Shown piece by piece: positions 1 through 13,400 of a stretch of 64,000 bases of DNA. Source of the DNA: Strongylocentrotus purpuratus (taxonomy: Eukaryota; Echinodermata; Echinoidea; Camarodonta; Strongylocentrotidae); assembly GCF_000002235.5 (NCBI RefSeq), contig NW_022145596.1, positions 5,204,352 to 5,268,351 on the forward strand. Direction: 5' to 3'. Within the stretch, counting starts at the first letter, position 1; each line of letters begins with the position of its first letter. The notes below the pieces were generated by a model. It ran no database searches, was not told the DNA's origin, and saw only the letters and a list, made by a program, of their open reading frames with translations. The position numbers and the translations under genes were made by a program.

Positions 1-1362
1 AGCAGTTTATTTGAAAATATTTTTTGTAGAACCTTGGAAATATGGAAATATCTATTGTGCAATTTCTTGCAAACGAATTCCTTCAAAGCATTTTGTTGCA
101 AAATGAGAAAACATTGAAAGGGAATGTTTACTTCGAAAATTCCCTCCCCACCAAAAAAAAAGAGGAAACAAAATTTGACGTGGAACTAGGGTTTCCACAA
201 TTTTGATGAATGCCGGTGTACACGAGGCGCCTTTATTGGCGTAGTACTGCGTCAGCGACTGACGCAGTCTTTAATGTACCATGCGAGATGGACATTGTAA
301 ACAATGCGAAGTGAACAGTGAAAAACATTGCACTGAATTTGTGGCGTATGGGTCTATTCTTCCTATCGTAATGACGCTTCCTATGTGACGAAACGTCATT
401 TGCCTGACTTAGATTTGCGGCCTTTGACAGACAGTGTGATAATGTCATGTTGTATTAAAATTACTTTGTCAGCAACTTTTGTAAATTACAAAACAAAACT
501 GTCCCTGATCAAATCTACACACCTTGCAACATTAAATACATGTTTCTTCCACTATCGTGGGACACTTTTCATTAGTTTATTGGGGCATGTAATCGACTAC
601 TTTAACAGATATTCTCTCAAAGTTACACAAAGCACTGCTCTTCAACTTCTCCAATTTTTATCACCATGACTCTCGATTGAAAACATCGCAAAACAAAAGC
701 CCTTCCGATGCTTGGTTTTAGGAAACAGGCATGCACCGGAACGTTTGTTCAAGGAAGATTCTGCTGGATCTGTTTGAACTCAGAAGGTGAAAGTGAAAGG
801 GTCCTAGATTAAAATTGGGTGAAGCAAGAAGACAATAGCTCAATGATATAATTCGACGGGTAACTTATTAAACGGTCTGCAACCCTAGGAAGAAGTTAGT
901 TGGAGCGCGAATATCCTAAGGATAACTTCACGCACGACCTAGCTCCTTGGTGATCTTCTCTGTGAAGCATAGTATTCTTTTGGAAAGTCTTCAGATATTA
1001 ACTCACTGATCTTATGAGATTCGGTCATCCTACAATCTAGATTTTCTGTCCATCACTGGTGTTCTCTCTTCGATTGGCCTATAACCTCATTAAATTTACC
1101 AAGTATTAAGTTTCATCTTTCATCTCTTCAAGCTTGGTTAGATTGATTAATTTGATTTCGAAATGACTTTCGGCATGATCGACCACCTGATCTTCAAGTC
1201 GATGTCTCCCAATGTTCCTTCGGTCGATCTATTGGTGCGGCCGTGGTGAAATCGGACAGGACTAAACCCTAACTGCATTGAAGTTCTCTAGCCGAGAATT
1301 GTTTTCTCTGAATGAAATCTATATTCTTGACTTTAGTGTAAGGAATCGGACATATTTCAAAC
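1..1362. other. Upstream region of the formin gene (possible 5' UTR or promoter)
   Basis: No coding exon could be supported here. A perfect 10-bp inverted repeat with a 3-base loop (ACTGCGTCAG/CTGACGCAGT) lies at 246-268. The pyrimidine-rich stretch ending in ctttag at 1336 could be a splice acceptor, which would make 1337-1362 the end of a 5' UTR. An in-frame TAA at 1339-1341 closes the reading frame just upstream of the ATG at 1363. No convincing TATA box was seen. The true transcription start may lie left of the window. Confidence 0.4.
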
Positions 1363-1474
1363 ATGGAAATCCAGAGTTTTAAGAACGTTCACTTGATGGC
1401 GGAGCAGCTCGAGGGCTACCTGCTAGACCTGCAAGACACCAAGTTGAACAATTTCGTGAGGAGGAACTCCTATG
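1363..1474 (+). CDS. FHDC1: Formin exon 1 (first coding exon, start codon)
   Basis: The exon has 37 codons plus one base, begins [20 protein letters not shown] and ends in FVRRNSY before a GTAAGG donor. The ATG context is good (A at -3, G at +4), and an in-frame stop 24 bases upstream supports it as the start. The residues do not resemble the usual DID armadillo sequence that precedes this point in INF2. This may therefore be an alternative first exon spliced to the conserved exon 2. Confidence 0.75.
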
Positions 1475-4400
1475 GTAAGGGCCCTCAAATTGTGGTTTCT
1501 AGAAATCGTCGACGTGAAGTATAGAATAGACGCTGTGATTTGGCTCAGCAATGATCTCGCAACCGTTTGGTCCCCAGTTGGTATCGATCCCCCCTCTAGT
1601 TCGACGGTTATCTAGAAATAAGTTAGGAACGATTATTCGAATAGCGCGCGTGAGTGCTCAAAGTCATTGATCCCAACAACTTTTTCCTAAGAATATTGAT
1701 AAAAAGATCTGAAAATGATGCTTATAGACCTGAATGTACATGTATGATATAATGTCATTATGATTGTTACTGCACCCATTCAAACGCAAAATCCGTTCTT
1801 GGTTTATTTCCATGTGCATTATTACGTCAGCGAGATTCCCCGCCTGAAATACCCTCGAGGCAAAATAAAATGGAAGACTTTTGCAATTTCCGGAAATATA
1901 AACCATGCATCTATTGTTATGTTTTTATGACAACATACTCATTGTGCTTGTGATAAACATCACACTGTGTTTTTTCCTTAAATGCCGTGGAAATTACCCG
2001 CTTTCTTAAATAGGGTTCTCATAATTTCCGCTTTATGTTGTCAAATGACTAACTTGTTGATATTAATATCACTAATGTAAAACTATCTTATTGTCTAACA
2101 TGTATCAATCAAACTATTATAGTGTTAAATTTCCGGAAAAGTGATACTCTATTTAGTATACAATGGTAATTTACTCCCTCCAACAGTGTCCAAACAATTC
2201 TTAAACCATCAATTGTTAACCCGATGTTATCTTGAATAAGTGTAAAATTTTAAAAGTTAAGTCGTCAGAAAATAATGTAGTGATTTCCCAATAGGACTTA
2301 GAAAGAATAAAACGAGGTCATTTTCAAACTTCTCTGAATCACACTGACTTTCATACCGTTAGGGACGTTTCCGCTTTTAATTTGAAGGTTGTGGTGTATG
2401 GCTCATGAACAATAGTTATGTGAGTTTTCGGAAATATCTTTATTTTGTAATTTGTTCACACAATTACTTTCACTGGGCATGATTGGTGATCTCTAATCGT
2501 AAAACTGACAAGAGCTTCATTATTTAATTAAAATATAGGACTAGCAAGGTGGGATGCTTCGTATCATTCATAACTTTTTAATGAAAATTTGATTGACCTC
2601 CTTCTTTTGGAGGGTGACCATGTCCACGCCACTTAATGATGCCCCTGAGTTGTGTCCAGTGGAACACTGTTAATTAAGAGCTACGGACAAAACGAAAGCG
2701 ATGTGGTGTTTCCCTGAAGCTACATAGATAAAATAATCAAATAATTTTGAAATTAAAACGTGGACCTCAGCAGAGGCAAAAGGTATCAAAAGGATGTCAA
2801 AGATGTCGTTTGTAATAAAAATGAGAATGATTTTGCTTGATCCCAAATCTTAGCAAAAGCCTTTCAGCTTGTCCAGCTTGTTAATGCATTATTTTGAAGT
2901 GTAACTAAAATTATTACGTATACAACATACGTGATGACTGACGGAAATCTAAATGGGTCGCCTTGGGCATGCCGTGGCGTAGCGTCTGCTAAGCTATATA
3001 GGGGACGGGTAATATTCTTGAAGGAAGAAATGCGAGGGAATTGAGTGACTGAGTGGAAGAGAGTCGAGGGGGGGGGGGGGGTGGAGGGCGGTCATTTTGC
3101 ATTTGGAGCTCTTCAAACCATATTTATGCTCTTTATTCTGACCTCATATTCACCCCTTTTCTTCAAACGTCAAGATATGTTTCATATGCCATTACTTTCC
3201 GAAACCCAATATTCAGCTAATCCACCGAGAAACACTTTATGAAAACATAGACGTGCAAGATCTTCATATTTTAAAAATATGTCAGATGATAAATGCTTTT
3301 GACACAGTCTGCAATATTAATACTCTCTTCTTTCATCAACAATTCCGCTAAGAGTTTCTAAACCCGTCTAAATGGACTCGACCTTTGACCTTCATATTTC
3401 TTTTCCCGTTCAACTTCACCCCAAAAAGATACTCTTGGTATGCGGACTAGGCGGACCAAAAATTGGAAATATTTTTGAGAGACTGAGGAAGCACGTTACC
3501 CATGACATACTTTGTCCGACCTGCCATCATTGATCTGCTTTGGAAAGCGATGGCAAAACGTGATTTATGTCAATTTCTCTTTGAAGAATTTGGCGCCTTG
3601 TCATATTGTATATAGGAGTATGCATGGTTCGAGGCTACCTAAGAAAAGTGGAAACTCCCCCACTCCGATGATATTTCTTCTCTAAGACCAATACTTTGCA
3701 TTTGTTTTGCTATTTTATTTCAATATACTACATTTTTGTGAAACGCATGTTCCAAAATCGTTATACAATCTTTCAAGTCAACATTAAAAACATTTTATTT
3801 GACTGGTATGTGTTTTTACCTCTCATTATATATTGGATATAATTACATGTATACTTTGTTTCCTCCGTTTATATTTTACTTTTATTGAATAAAAAAATTG
3901 TATTAACAACAATACAGAGGAACAATTCAAAAGAAAATCAAACATGTCAAACAAGCTGCACTCTTGTGACTCTCTCCCCCGAACAAATTACTTTACCTTT
4001 ACATACGACCACCAATGATATATTAGAGTCAGGGAGGGAGTATTAAAAAAAAATGAAAAAGTAAAATTCAATTTTTCATTTTCATCACCTTCCCTTGATG
4101 CTAGGAGCTGGACCGATTGTCAAAAGAAACTCCGTCCCGAGGGAGACCAAAAATGGGGTTGGAGGGGTGTCTTTCTTTTATTCGAGGTCAAGTGAGGTCG
4201 ATTTGAACTTGAGTGAGCGATAAAGAACAAAGCCTAGGTCGAGGGCGATGTGCGCGTTTTCTGGGGTCGCCGAGTACTAACTAAGTACGTGGGCCGAAAT
4301 GAAAAACACTCGCGTTTCTGCGCCGACGTACTATTGCAAACAATAAAAAAAAAGAGGATTTTTCCCTCCCAAAAGGTTAGGGAAGGTTTAAGTTTTGATT

Positions 4401-7400
4401 GTACGGGGGTATTTATCGAGGGATTTACAGCTTGTTGAGGCTACATGGCCCGTGAGAGCATCTTTATGAAGAGCCATTTCCGATCCGTCAGAGAAACAAA
4501 ATGCCATCTTATTGATTCGTTTTGAAAGAAAACATCCAGAATGGGTTCAGAATGAAAGCATGACCGGATTTTTGTAACAATATTGTCGGCCGTCGAAACA
4601 ACGGACACGTACTTCCACGGGTTCAAAAATTCAATCCTGTTACGCGAAGAAAGTAATCAGATGTTTGGTTTGTTAACCACAAGTAGTACACGTAGGAAGC
4701 GGATAAGCCATATACGAAAAGAAACAACATCATTAATCCATAAATAAAATCATACTTCAGTCAACCATCTTTCTTTATTTGTGAATTGATGTGATGCTTA
4801 AGGCCTACATAAATCTTTTCACTTGTCTACAGCACCATAACAAAAATGCAACAACACTGGAATATAAACTGTCCTTGGGTTGTATATTCCCCCTTCTGTG
4901 ACCTTTTTAGGTGCTATACTATGGACCTACACAAATCTTTTACTTGTGTACAGCGATATACAAAAAGCAAAATAAAAACAATACTTTGGTTTTAAAGTTC
5001 CCCTTTATTTGTGAACTGTGATACTATACACAAATCCCTTTACTTTGTAGTACAGCAATTTACGAAAAGCAACATCCTTATTAATCGAGAAATAATTAAA
5101 GTACTTCGGTTTAATATTTACCCTTTATTTGTGAAGTGTGATGCTATACACAAATAGTTTTACTTGTTATACAGCAATATTTAAAAAGCAAATAACAGTT
5201 TCACATTTCATCTTTATGACCTGTCCGAATATTTATATACAAACCTTTGCCTTGTCCATCTAAAATTTATATTTTCAAGTCTGTTTCTGACTCAAAAATA
5301 TATGTTTATCCTGTCCATCATGTCCGATTTAATAGTTTTGCTCATGGAAGATTGGGACAAGCAAACTTTCTAAAAACGCACCAAATTCCATCAGACTACC
5401 GGATTGGGTTTTGAACCAAAGGAACGCCGTTTTTATTTATTTGTTTCTTATCCCTGTAAAATCTGACGTAAATTCCGTCTGGCCTCCCCCGGGGACGACA
5501 GCGTGGGGTAGGGCTTTTAATTTTTTTCCTTCTATTTTTTACCTTTTTCTGGACGACAGCACGATCTATCTCATTGTCGTTAAGGTTTCTGTAGTCGACA
5601 TCGGCACTAAACGCTCTCCTTGATCCTGTTAATCAAGTCAAGATATAAATAAAAAAACAGTAAGTGATGTTGTCGAAGCACGGACATCTTGTTCAAAGGA
5701 AGAAAAGGCATTTCACTTCTTTGGGGGTGTTGATCTCTGAGTGAGATTCTCGGAACCATGGATTTTGTGTTCCTGTTGTTTTTGTTCATTATGTATCTTT
5801 GAGTCGATGAAATTATTTATAAATAGAACGATGGTTGGAGAGAGAAAAGGAGAAAGAGAAAGATAAATAAAGAGAGAGAGAGAGAGGCGGACGGACCTGC
5901 GCCCCTTGACTGACTTATTATTTTTAATAGCACTGCATGCAGACATCAACCCCTCCTTTTTTTGATTAGCCAGAAGGACAGGGGCATTTCCCCATTTCAC
6001 GGCTAATTTTATATAAAGACAGCATTTTCCATGCACATTCATAAATAAAATATGTATGCCTTCATCCACTATACTTTTTGTTATAGTCGTCTGAACATTC
6101 ACTTGGGTTGCCCCCCCCCCCCTCCCGACGAAGCTGTTTGTTAATACCCTGAGCGGCACTCTGTTTATTTTAGTAGCCCCCATTCCAAATCTGCCCTTTA
6201 CCCTTCCTTCCCAAATATCCAAATAAATATGACAATACGGAACCACAAGGAACTCTGATCTGTCCAGTACCCCTCTCTTCCCCCACCACCACCACCACAC
6301 CTTTACCCCCACTACCACAAACCTGCCATAAATAGTTCATCTCCACACCCATCATCTTCCTCCATCATCAAACTTCCAGCAAAATTCCATGGCAATGTGG
6401 GAATGATCACGTTCTCTGTCATCTAAACCGTGTTTATAACTCGGGTCCCCAGATAGTTTTCGGCTACAGTTGCTGGAAGGGTAGAGAAAGAAAGGAAGGA
6501 AGGGAATCTGCCCCCTTGCGATACGACCCAAGTTGAGACCAGTCTTACAAACAGAACCAAAAGGGCTGTGATAACTCCTTGCTGGAACCAGTCCTGTATT
6601 GATGCAGCTTAAGAAAGATCTTGGTATTTTCACGGAGGACGATATGCCAGCTACCTCATGAAAGCTGGAGAACAGAGATGCCACACTGCTTTGTGAACTC
6701 CTTTTCCTGATCTTCTTTGGACAAAGTGCACTGTTTCTTGTTAAGTTCTAGACGCCTTTTCGCGGTCACTGTGAGACCAGTGTCTTTAACCAAACAAGGA
6801 ACAAGAGAGGCATATTAGGTGCGGCCCCAGAAAGATCTTGGCATTTTTTAAAGGAGAATACAACTGTCTGTTCTGTTTGCTTTGCCGAGCCCGTCTTCCT
6901 GATCTAGTGTGGACACTTCTTCATCTTTTAAGGTTATTTGAAATTGAAAGTTGAAATACAGTTGAAGCTGTAACTGATTTTTATTGAACGAGTTTTGCAT
7001 TCTTACACAATACTGTAAATGTAAACTCAATGTTAATCCTCATTCCATATTTACCATCGTCAGTGTCGTGGATATATATAGCTGACCAAGTGGAAGGGCC
7101 AGCACTAATTAATCAATGGTGAGTGGATACCAACCACCTCGTAGATTATCATATTATGAGCTGAACCTGCCGAATGTATTGTCAATCATTATTGAGAAGA
7201 AATCCAGTATTGTGTAATGATATTGTGTAATAATTATCTAGTACGAATGAAATTATCAATAAATTGCCGATTATTTATGTTTTCTTTCTTTCTTATTTAT
7301 CTCCCTAGGTCTGAAGCTTCTGGATATTCTCACAAACTTAAGGTAAGCAGATGAATTCATTGAATTATTAAATCTAATAAGAACAATCTGGTTATTATAT

Positions 7401-10400
7401 CATACAAGGGGACAAGTGACCGACAATATACCTTGGAAATTTCTTTGTATGTATCATATATACTTTTGAATGGAATTTGGTTAGTGAAATGCTGTTCACA
7501 CTCAGATCAAAATCGATCCTAGAATACGGTCATAAATCGCGCCCTTTTTTGAGTGGGGTGGGGGGGGGGGTTGTCCTTGGAAACTTCCTAGGTTACCTGG
7601 TTATGCTCCTTCCAGATTTTCTATCACTTCCTCTTGCATGTCTTTTTAGTATAAGTGCAGCTTCAGGTTTGCTCACTCATTACGAGCTAGAGTATAATCA
7701 TATCGAACATTATACTGTATATGGTAATTGTGCACATTCCTGAATTATGGTCAAGAAATATTGTTATACTTTTAGACCTGTTATTAGATAAAACATGAAC
7801 TTGCCCGTGAGCAGGTGGTCCGACCATTATATTGACCATGATTTGATTTGAGACCTGGAAACAGGAATGACCGGCCATGATTGACGGATGGCCTTGCTGT
7901 ATGAGGTGACCATTACAATAGGTTGGTCTGTGTCTTGAAATGAGTCCGTTCTGCAAATGGCGTCGTTTCAGTTACAACTGATATCCCACCCAGTGGCGGA
8001 TCTAAGATTACCTGACGAGGGAGGGGGTCTCATAATATCTGACCAAGCAAAGATATGATTAACTATGAATAAGGTTCTCAGATTTGCCTTCCGGGTAGGA
8101 AACACATGAAACAGCCGGGGGGGGGGGGGGGGAGGGGAAGGTCAGAGAATGTTTGTAGTTGTACTTGTGTATGCATTAACAAATGGCAGATTCTGGTTTT
8201 GTTAGATGGGAGGGGATGTACCTCCTGGGCCCTATGCTTTAGTCATTATATGTTTAGTATGGATAGAGTTATAACATCTTTTAAGGTGATTTTGAACGTC
8301 ATTAACTACGTTTGACCAGACCTTGCTCAGTCATCAACGATTGCACAATTTGTATCCCACTGTATTTCAGTCTGCTTGAGTATCATTCATATCACTTTTG
8401 ATAGTGTGTATCGTAATCAAGCCTTTGTGTCAGGGTGTGCTGGGGGAAGTTTTTTTAACAAGCCTGTTTGATCAGATAGGAGAATTAATTACTCGCACAC
8501 TTTGCTATTTTCGGGTTAAAGGTACACGAATGAATACACGTTTAGATCACAATCGTGCGAACACTACCATGTGTCCATGTCACACGTACCGTTGTATCTC
8601 ACTTAATGTGTGAACGGATCTGAACTTCTTTTTTATGGAAAAGGTTAGGAAATGGCGTCTAAAAAGTACAAGCGCTGTCAAAAGCAAAGGTCATTGTCAA
8701 TTTTCATTGTCAAGATATCCTATTTTCCCGCATATTCATCTCTCTAAACAATAGCTCATTTGGAGTTACCCGAATCATGACCCGTATTTCACAACGATGT
8801 TATGATGATGAGAACCGATTCAATATTGAAACAGAGATATGCATCCCTGATTGAAACATGAGGGTTTGCCCAGGGTCAATCAACATTCAGATTGATGGAA
8901 GTAGGGACTTGGCAGAGGAAGATTATGAACTCTGAACGCATACTTTAATACGAACGAGAATTGCATTGTGCGAATCTATGTTCAAGTAATAACAACATGA
9001 TTTCATTCACGAGATTTGGGGAATTGTCATTGATTGCATTGTGGAAGAAACTAATGAGACACATTAAGAAATTATTCCGAATGGTTAGTTATGCTGTAGC
9101 CTAATTAGAAGCAAGTTTGTACTCGATGTTTTGAAATCGTCAAAGTATATCTTTCTCAAAATCAGACACAGTGGAAGAAGTGGGCATGATCGTCGACTAA
9201 TCTGAGAGCAAGAAGAGCGCTAAGTCTTATGCTTTATATACTTGATAACAGAGTAAAGGCCCTTGTGACACTGATAATGGGTACATGGGACTAAACAAAC
9301 AAGTGGTACCAGAAATTCTGTCCCAAAAGTTGTAAACTACTTCGAGTCGTATTTGAGATCCAAGGGCAACGTCATAAGCATGTATAGGGCAGTCCTTTTC
9401 ATATGACATTGCTACAGACATTACTTTGAAATTTGCCACATGTGATTCTAAAAATACTGAAAAAGCTCACGAATAATTTTCACTTTCACCAAAACACAAT
9501 CTTCTCTTAAACTGAAGTTGTCTCGATCGACTTTTCAGCCATGATAAAGTAGATCGTTAATCATCTCCAGTTTCGTTCACAAAAACGATTTTGTCATTTA
9601 CAATATTTATGCTATAGTATCAGGTGCCTATTAAAGACATAAGATGTACTGAATATAGTTACAGTTAACTTTGTAGACCACTTTAAATGAGGGAATGATT
9701 GGTGAAAAATCCTTAGAATTTAGAAATTGCCGAAATGTGGCTTGTGAATAACAACAGGACGTTTTTTTTAATATCTTTTTACACAGCACATCCGATGAAT
9801 ATTTAGGAATCTCGACCATGTCTATACGATAACTTTTCTTTCGAATATGGCATTAATTGTCTTTCTCTCTCTCACTCTCTCTCTCTGACTCTCTCTCTCT
9901 CTCTCCATATTTTATTTTCTCTCTCTCTCTCTCTTTTACTTTCTCTCTTTCCCCTCTTTCCTTCTCTCTCTTTTTATCTCACACTCTCTTTCTCAGTAGT
10001 CCTTCTCTTTTCTGCCCCATTTTCTCTCAGCCATCTAGTTGTCCCTGTCTCCGCATCAATATAACCTTATCCCTCGTACCCCTTCCCTTTCTGCCATTCA
10101 TCTACGACTGTAAATGCTTTGTTTATTGACGGTCGGCTGTAAAATTGTTATTATTCACTCGGAATATATGACATTGATTGCGATTTGATAGGGGAGAAAA
10201 ATCACCAAAATTGGCAAAGTAGCAGGGTCGGCCGTGTCCCTACGAGAAAATGCGGTTAAACAATTTATCATAGCAACGTGAAGGTCATCGCAAGGTAAGG
10301 TCAATACATATTTCTCCCCCTCTCTTTTTTTTGATCTGTAATAAGATTTGCGAATCGCGTTTCCTTGTAAATCTTTCCTCTGCAAACAGTTTCCATTATA

Positions 10401-13400
10401 CACCAGAGCCCCTGTCATTCATAAAGAGTTTGCCTTGGAAATTAAGCTGTGCGATGTTGGAATATGAAATGGTTGGCACTAATAATACGTGCTCCGTTTT
10501 CATAATGCTCGCCATAAAATATGAGGACGTGTGCATGGAAAAATTTCATAAAATTGCTTGATGTTGGTTGAATGATACTCCCTTTTTAGGTAATTGAAGT
10601 CAGAGAAATGACATTTCAAGACCTTTTGAAGAAAGAAAAAAGGATTGTCATCTGCTATCCTACCCAACCCTTCCCCATACTACATGTGTTATCTCTTCAT
10701 CAGTCTTCTTACGAGACATGCTCCGACGACTACTGCTCCACATTCAAAATAACCGATTTTCTTACCTTCATCCCTGGATTAAACACTATACCTAATCCTC
10801 ATCCAAATCACAATCCTAACCTTAAAGATAATCATAACCTAAACCCAATTGCAAGTCTGTATCCCTAACCACAACCTTGTATTAATGAAATATAACTTTG
10901 AGCAATTGTTGCCGGAGCAAATATTGGAGCAACCTTCATTTATCCTCAAAGAACGAAGGACAAAATAACGATCTACTTAAATTGTGTTATTTTCTAGTAT
11001 TCCTCAGTCGAGCTCGCTAATGGCAACCAGTTATTATGATCCTATAAGAAGGATAAAGATATATACATGTATATAATCGTTTTTATTTTCTTTACCTTAC
11101 CTTTAATGGCGCTCGTTAAAATCCAACCGTGAGATGCAGTTGCCATGACATCGGGTTAATGAACCACTCAGCGCAGGCGCAGGTCCTCAACAAGTGGACA
11201 AAAACAAGTGCATATAATTATTACCAGTAATATTTGAGAAGGGCAATTTCATAATGTCAGTGAACACGGTGACTAATATCATAGGCTCATGTCTCCTTCC
11301 ACGTTGGAACGTCCGGTTTGGATAGTCGCCGAATGATGCAAATATTATTGACAATCTGTTATTCGATATAAATGACTTGGAATATATGTTAAAACTTTGT
11401 TACAGTGACCGTCTTAGCTTGAGCTGCTGGCCACTCTTTTTAATACAAAACGAATAATAACAAAATTAATGAATAATAAAATGAAATGTTTGATGGGAAA
11501 GGGGGAAGGTGTAATATTTGGATAAATGTAAAATTTAGTGTACTAACATATGAATTCTTGCCAAAATTTGGAATAGTTATTAATATCTCTGGTAATGTGT
11601 TTTAAAAGACAGTGATTGAGACCAGTTCTGTAGTATGAAGTATTTTTTCTGGTGGGGGGGGGGGGGGGGGGCGATGCCCAAAAATTTAGCCCTAAAATTC
11701 CCTTTGATTTTACTCACCAATTTCTGTTTTTCTTTCCATCTCACTCTCTCTCTCTTCCCTCGCGCGCTCTCTCTCTCCTCTCCTTTCTCTCTTTCTCTTC
11801 ATATTTCTCTCTTCCTCTCTCTGTCCATTCCCCCTTTCTATCAAATTATGATAGCAAAAATTTCTTGCCATGCCATCATATTCATCAAAACCTTTGGGTT
11901 TGACATTCTTCTAAGCTTATCTATTTTTGCACCGATAGTATTGTAATCCGAATATAGTTTTAGTCATACATTATATCACAATATGCTTCCCTTATTCGTG
12001 TCATTTATTTATCCGTCCTTCTCACTCTTTTTGACATAGTTTAAATTTTTTAGTGTTTTTTTTCGACAAAATGAAATAAAAAATGAAATTCTATTTTCTG
12101 CTGCACACTTGAAGAAATTGGGCAAATATACGGTTTGGGCGTAGAGCATATTGATATGGCAAATACAAATATGCATTTTTTAGAAAAAATATTGGGAATT
12201 TGTTGGCGTCTATGAACTAAAAATACCGTTAAAATATGTAATCCTATTTGAACGAACCTTTTCTCTTAATCAAACATGCTATTGTTGTGATGATGAGTCA
12301 TCAGAATGATGTTCATAGTCCATTGACGATATATTAAAATAAACAATGGATTTTCATATACCTGGGAATTTCTTAGTGTGTCCTTCACCCCCATGTTAAT
12401 CCTCTCTGGTTCTCTTGGGGATTCACGAGTTTTTAATTAAACTGTTATTCAATTTATTTCTAAATAAAATGAATTAATGAATGACATCGTGTGTCATTTT
12501 CATCATGGGTTCGTCAAGAAATGCTTGTTTTTAATATTGTTTAAAAATCGGAATGACTTCGTAAAGACAATTAGCATTCACTAATACTATATGTCTCTGT
12601 TCTGAAAACACGTCTGGGCAGAATGATGATAAAAATGATAATAACAAAATGCGCTTTGTTATTTTTGGTCATGTTTGAAAGCCCAAGTTCATCTGTAGGT
12701 TAATGACGATTTTTCTCACGGCACTGACTTAACTATATATCTGACCATGTAACTCAAAACATATTTGTACTGAAAGTTACGCATTATGATGTATGCAAAA
12801 AATAATGAATTACTGTTGTTTAGTGTTTTGATTTCGCCGAAAAGACAGCAAAAAATGGGATAAAAATCTTGACTCGCTATATCATGATGTCTGTACTAGA
12901 ATATTTTTTTTTTGCAAACGATTTTGTTCTACTTGGAAATGATTTACTATGTGGTGTGGTGTGAAATTGAGGGGGTGGAGGGGGAGGAGGCGCTTATACA
13001 TTATATATAATATACTAGGTAGATGAAATACAAGAGAACTCGTTCTCTCTCTGTCTCTCCCGCGTTATTTTGCTTTTCGATGGAGGTGGGGGGGGGGGCG
13101 GGAGTTTTGCCCCCATTCCGTGACTGCACCACTTTCATATAGAAATCGTTTAAAAGACACAATGATCAGCTACTTTGTCATGTTCATTGTCGAATCATTG
13201 ACCTCAACAAAGTTGTCTTTGAGGTCAAAAGACTAAAATAACTTTATTTTTAGATTTGGGAATCTACGGGAGGTTAGGAAAGAATCCTGATAAATCACGA
13301 AAATGACCTTTAGCCAAAGGTGATGCTTGAATCATCAAAAATATCACCTCAATTATTTTTTATATCGATATAATATCTATTTATATCCTCTTTATTTCCT

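Noticed and set aside
5713-6318. 201-codon minus-strand frame in intron 1
   Set aside because: Low-complexity at both ends (a G/C run and a GA microsatellite), with no recognisable domain and no supporting splice or promoter signals.
10745-10870. CCTAA-rich stretch resembling telomere repeats
   Set aside because: Units are irregular (CCTAATCC, CATCCAAATCAC, CCTAACC) without a constant period. More likely an old degenerate minisatellite.
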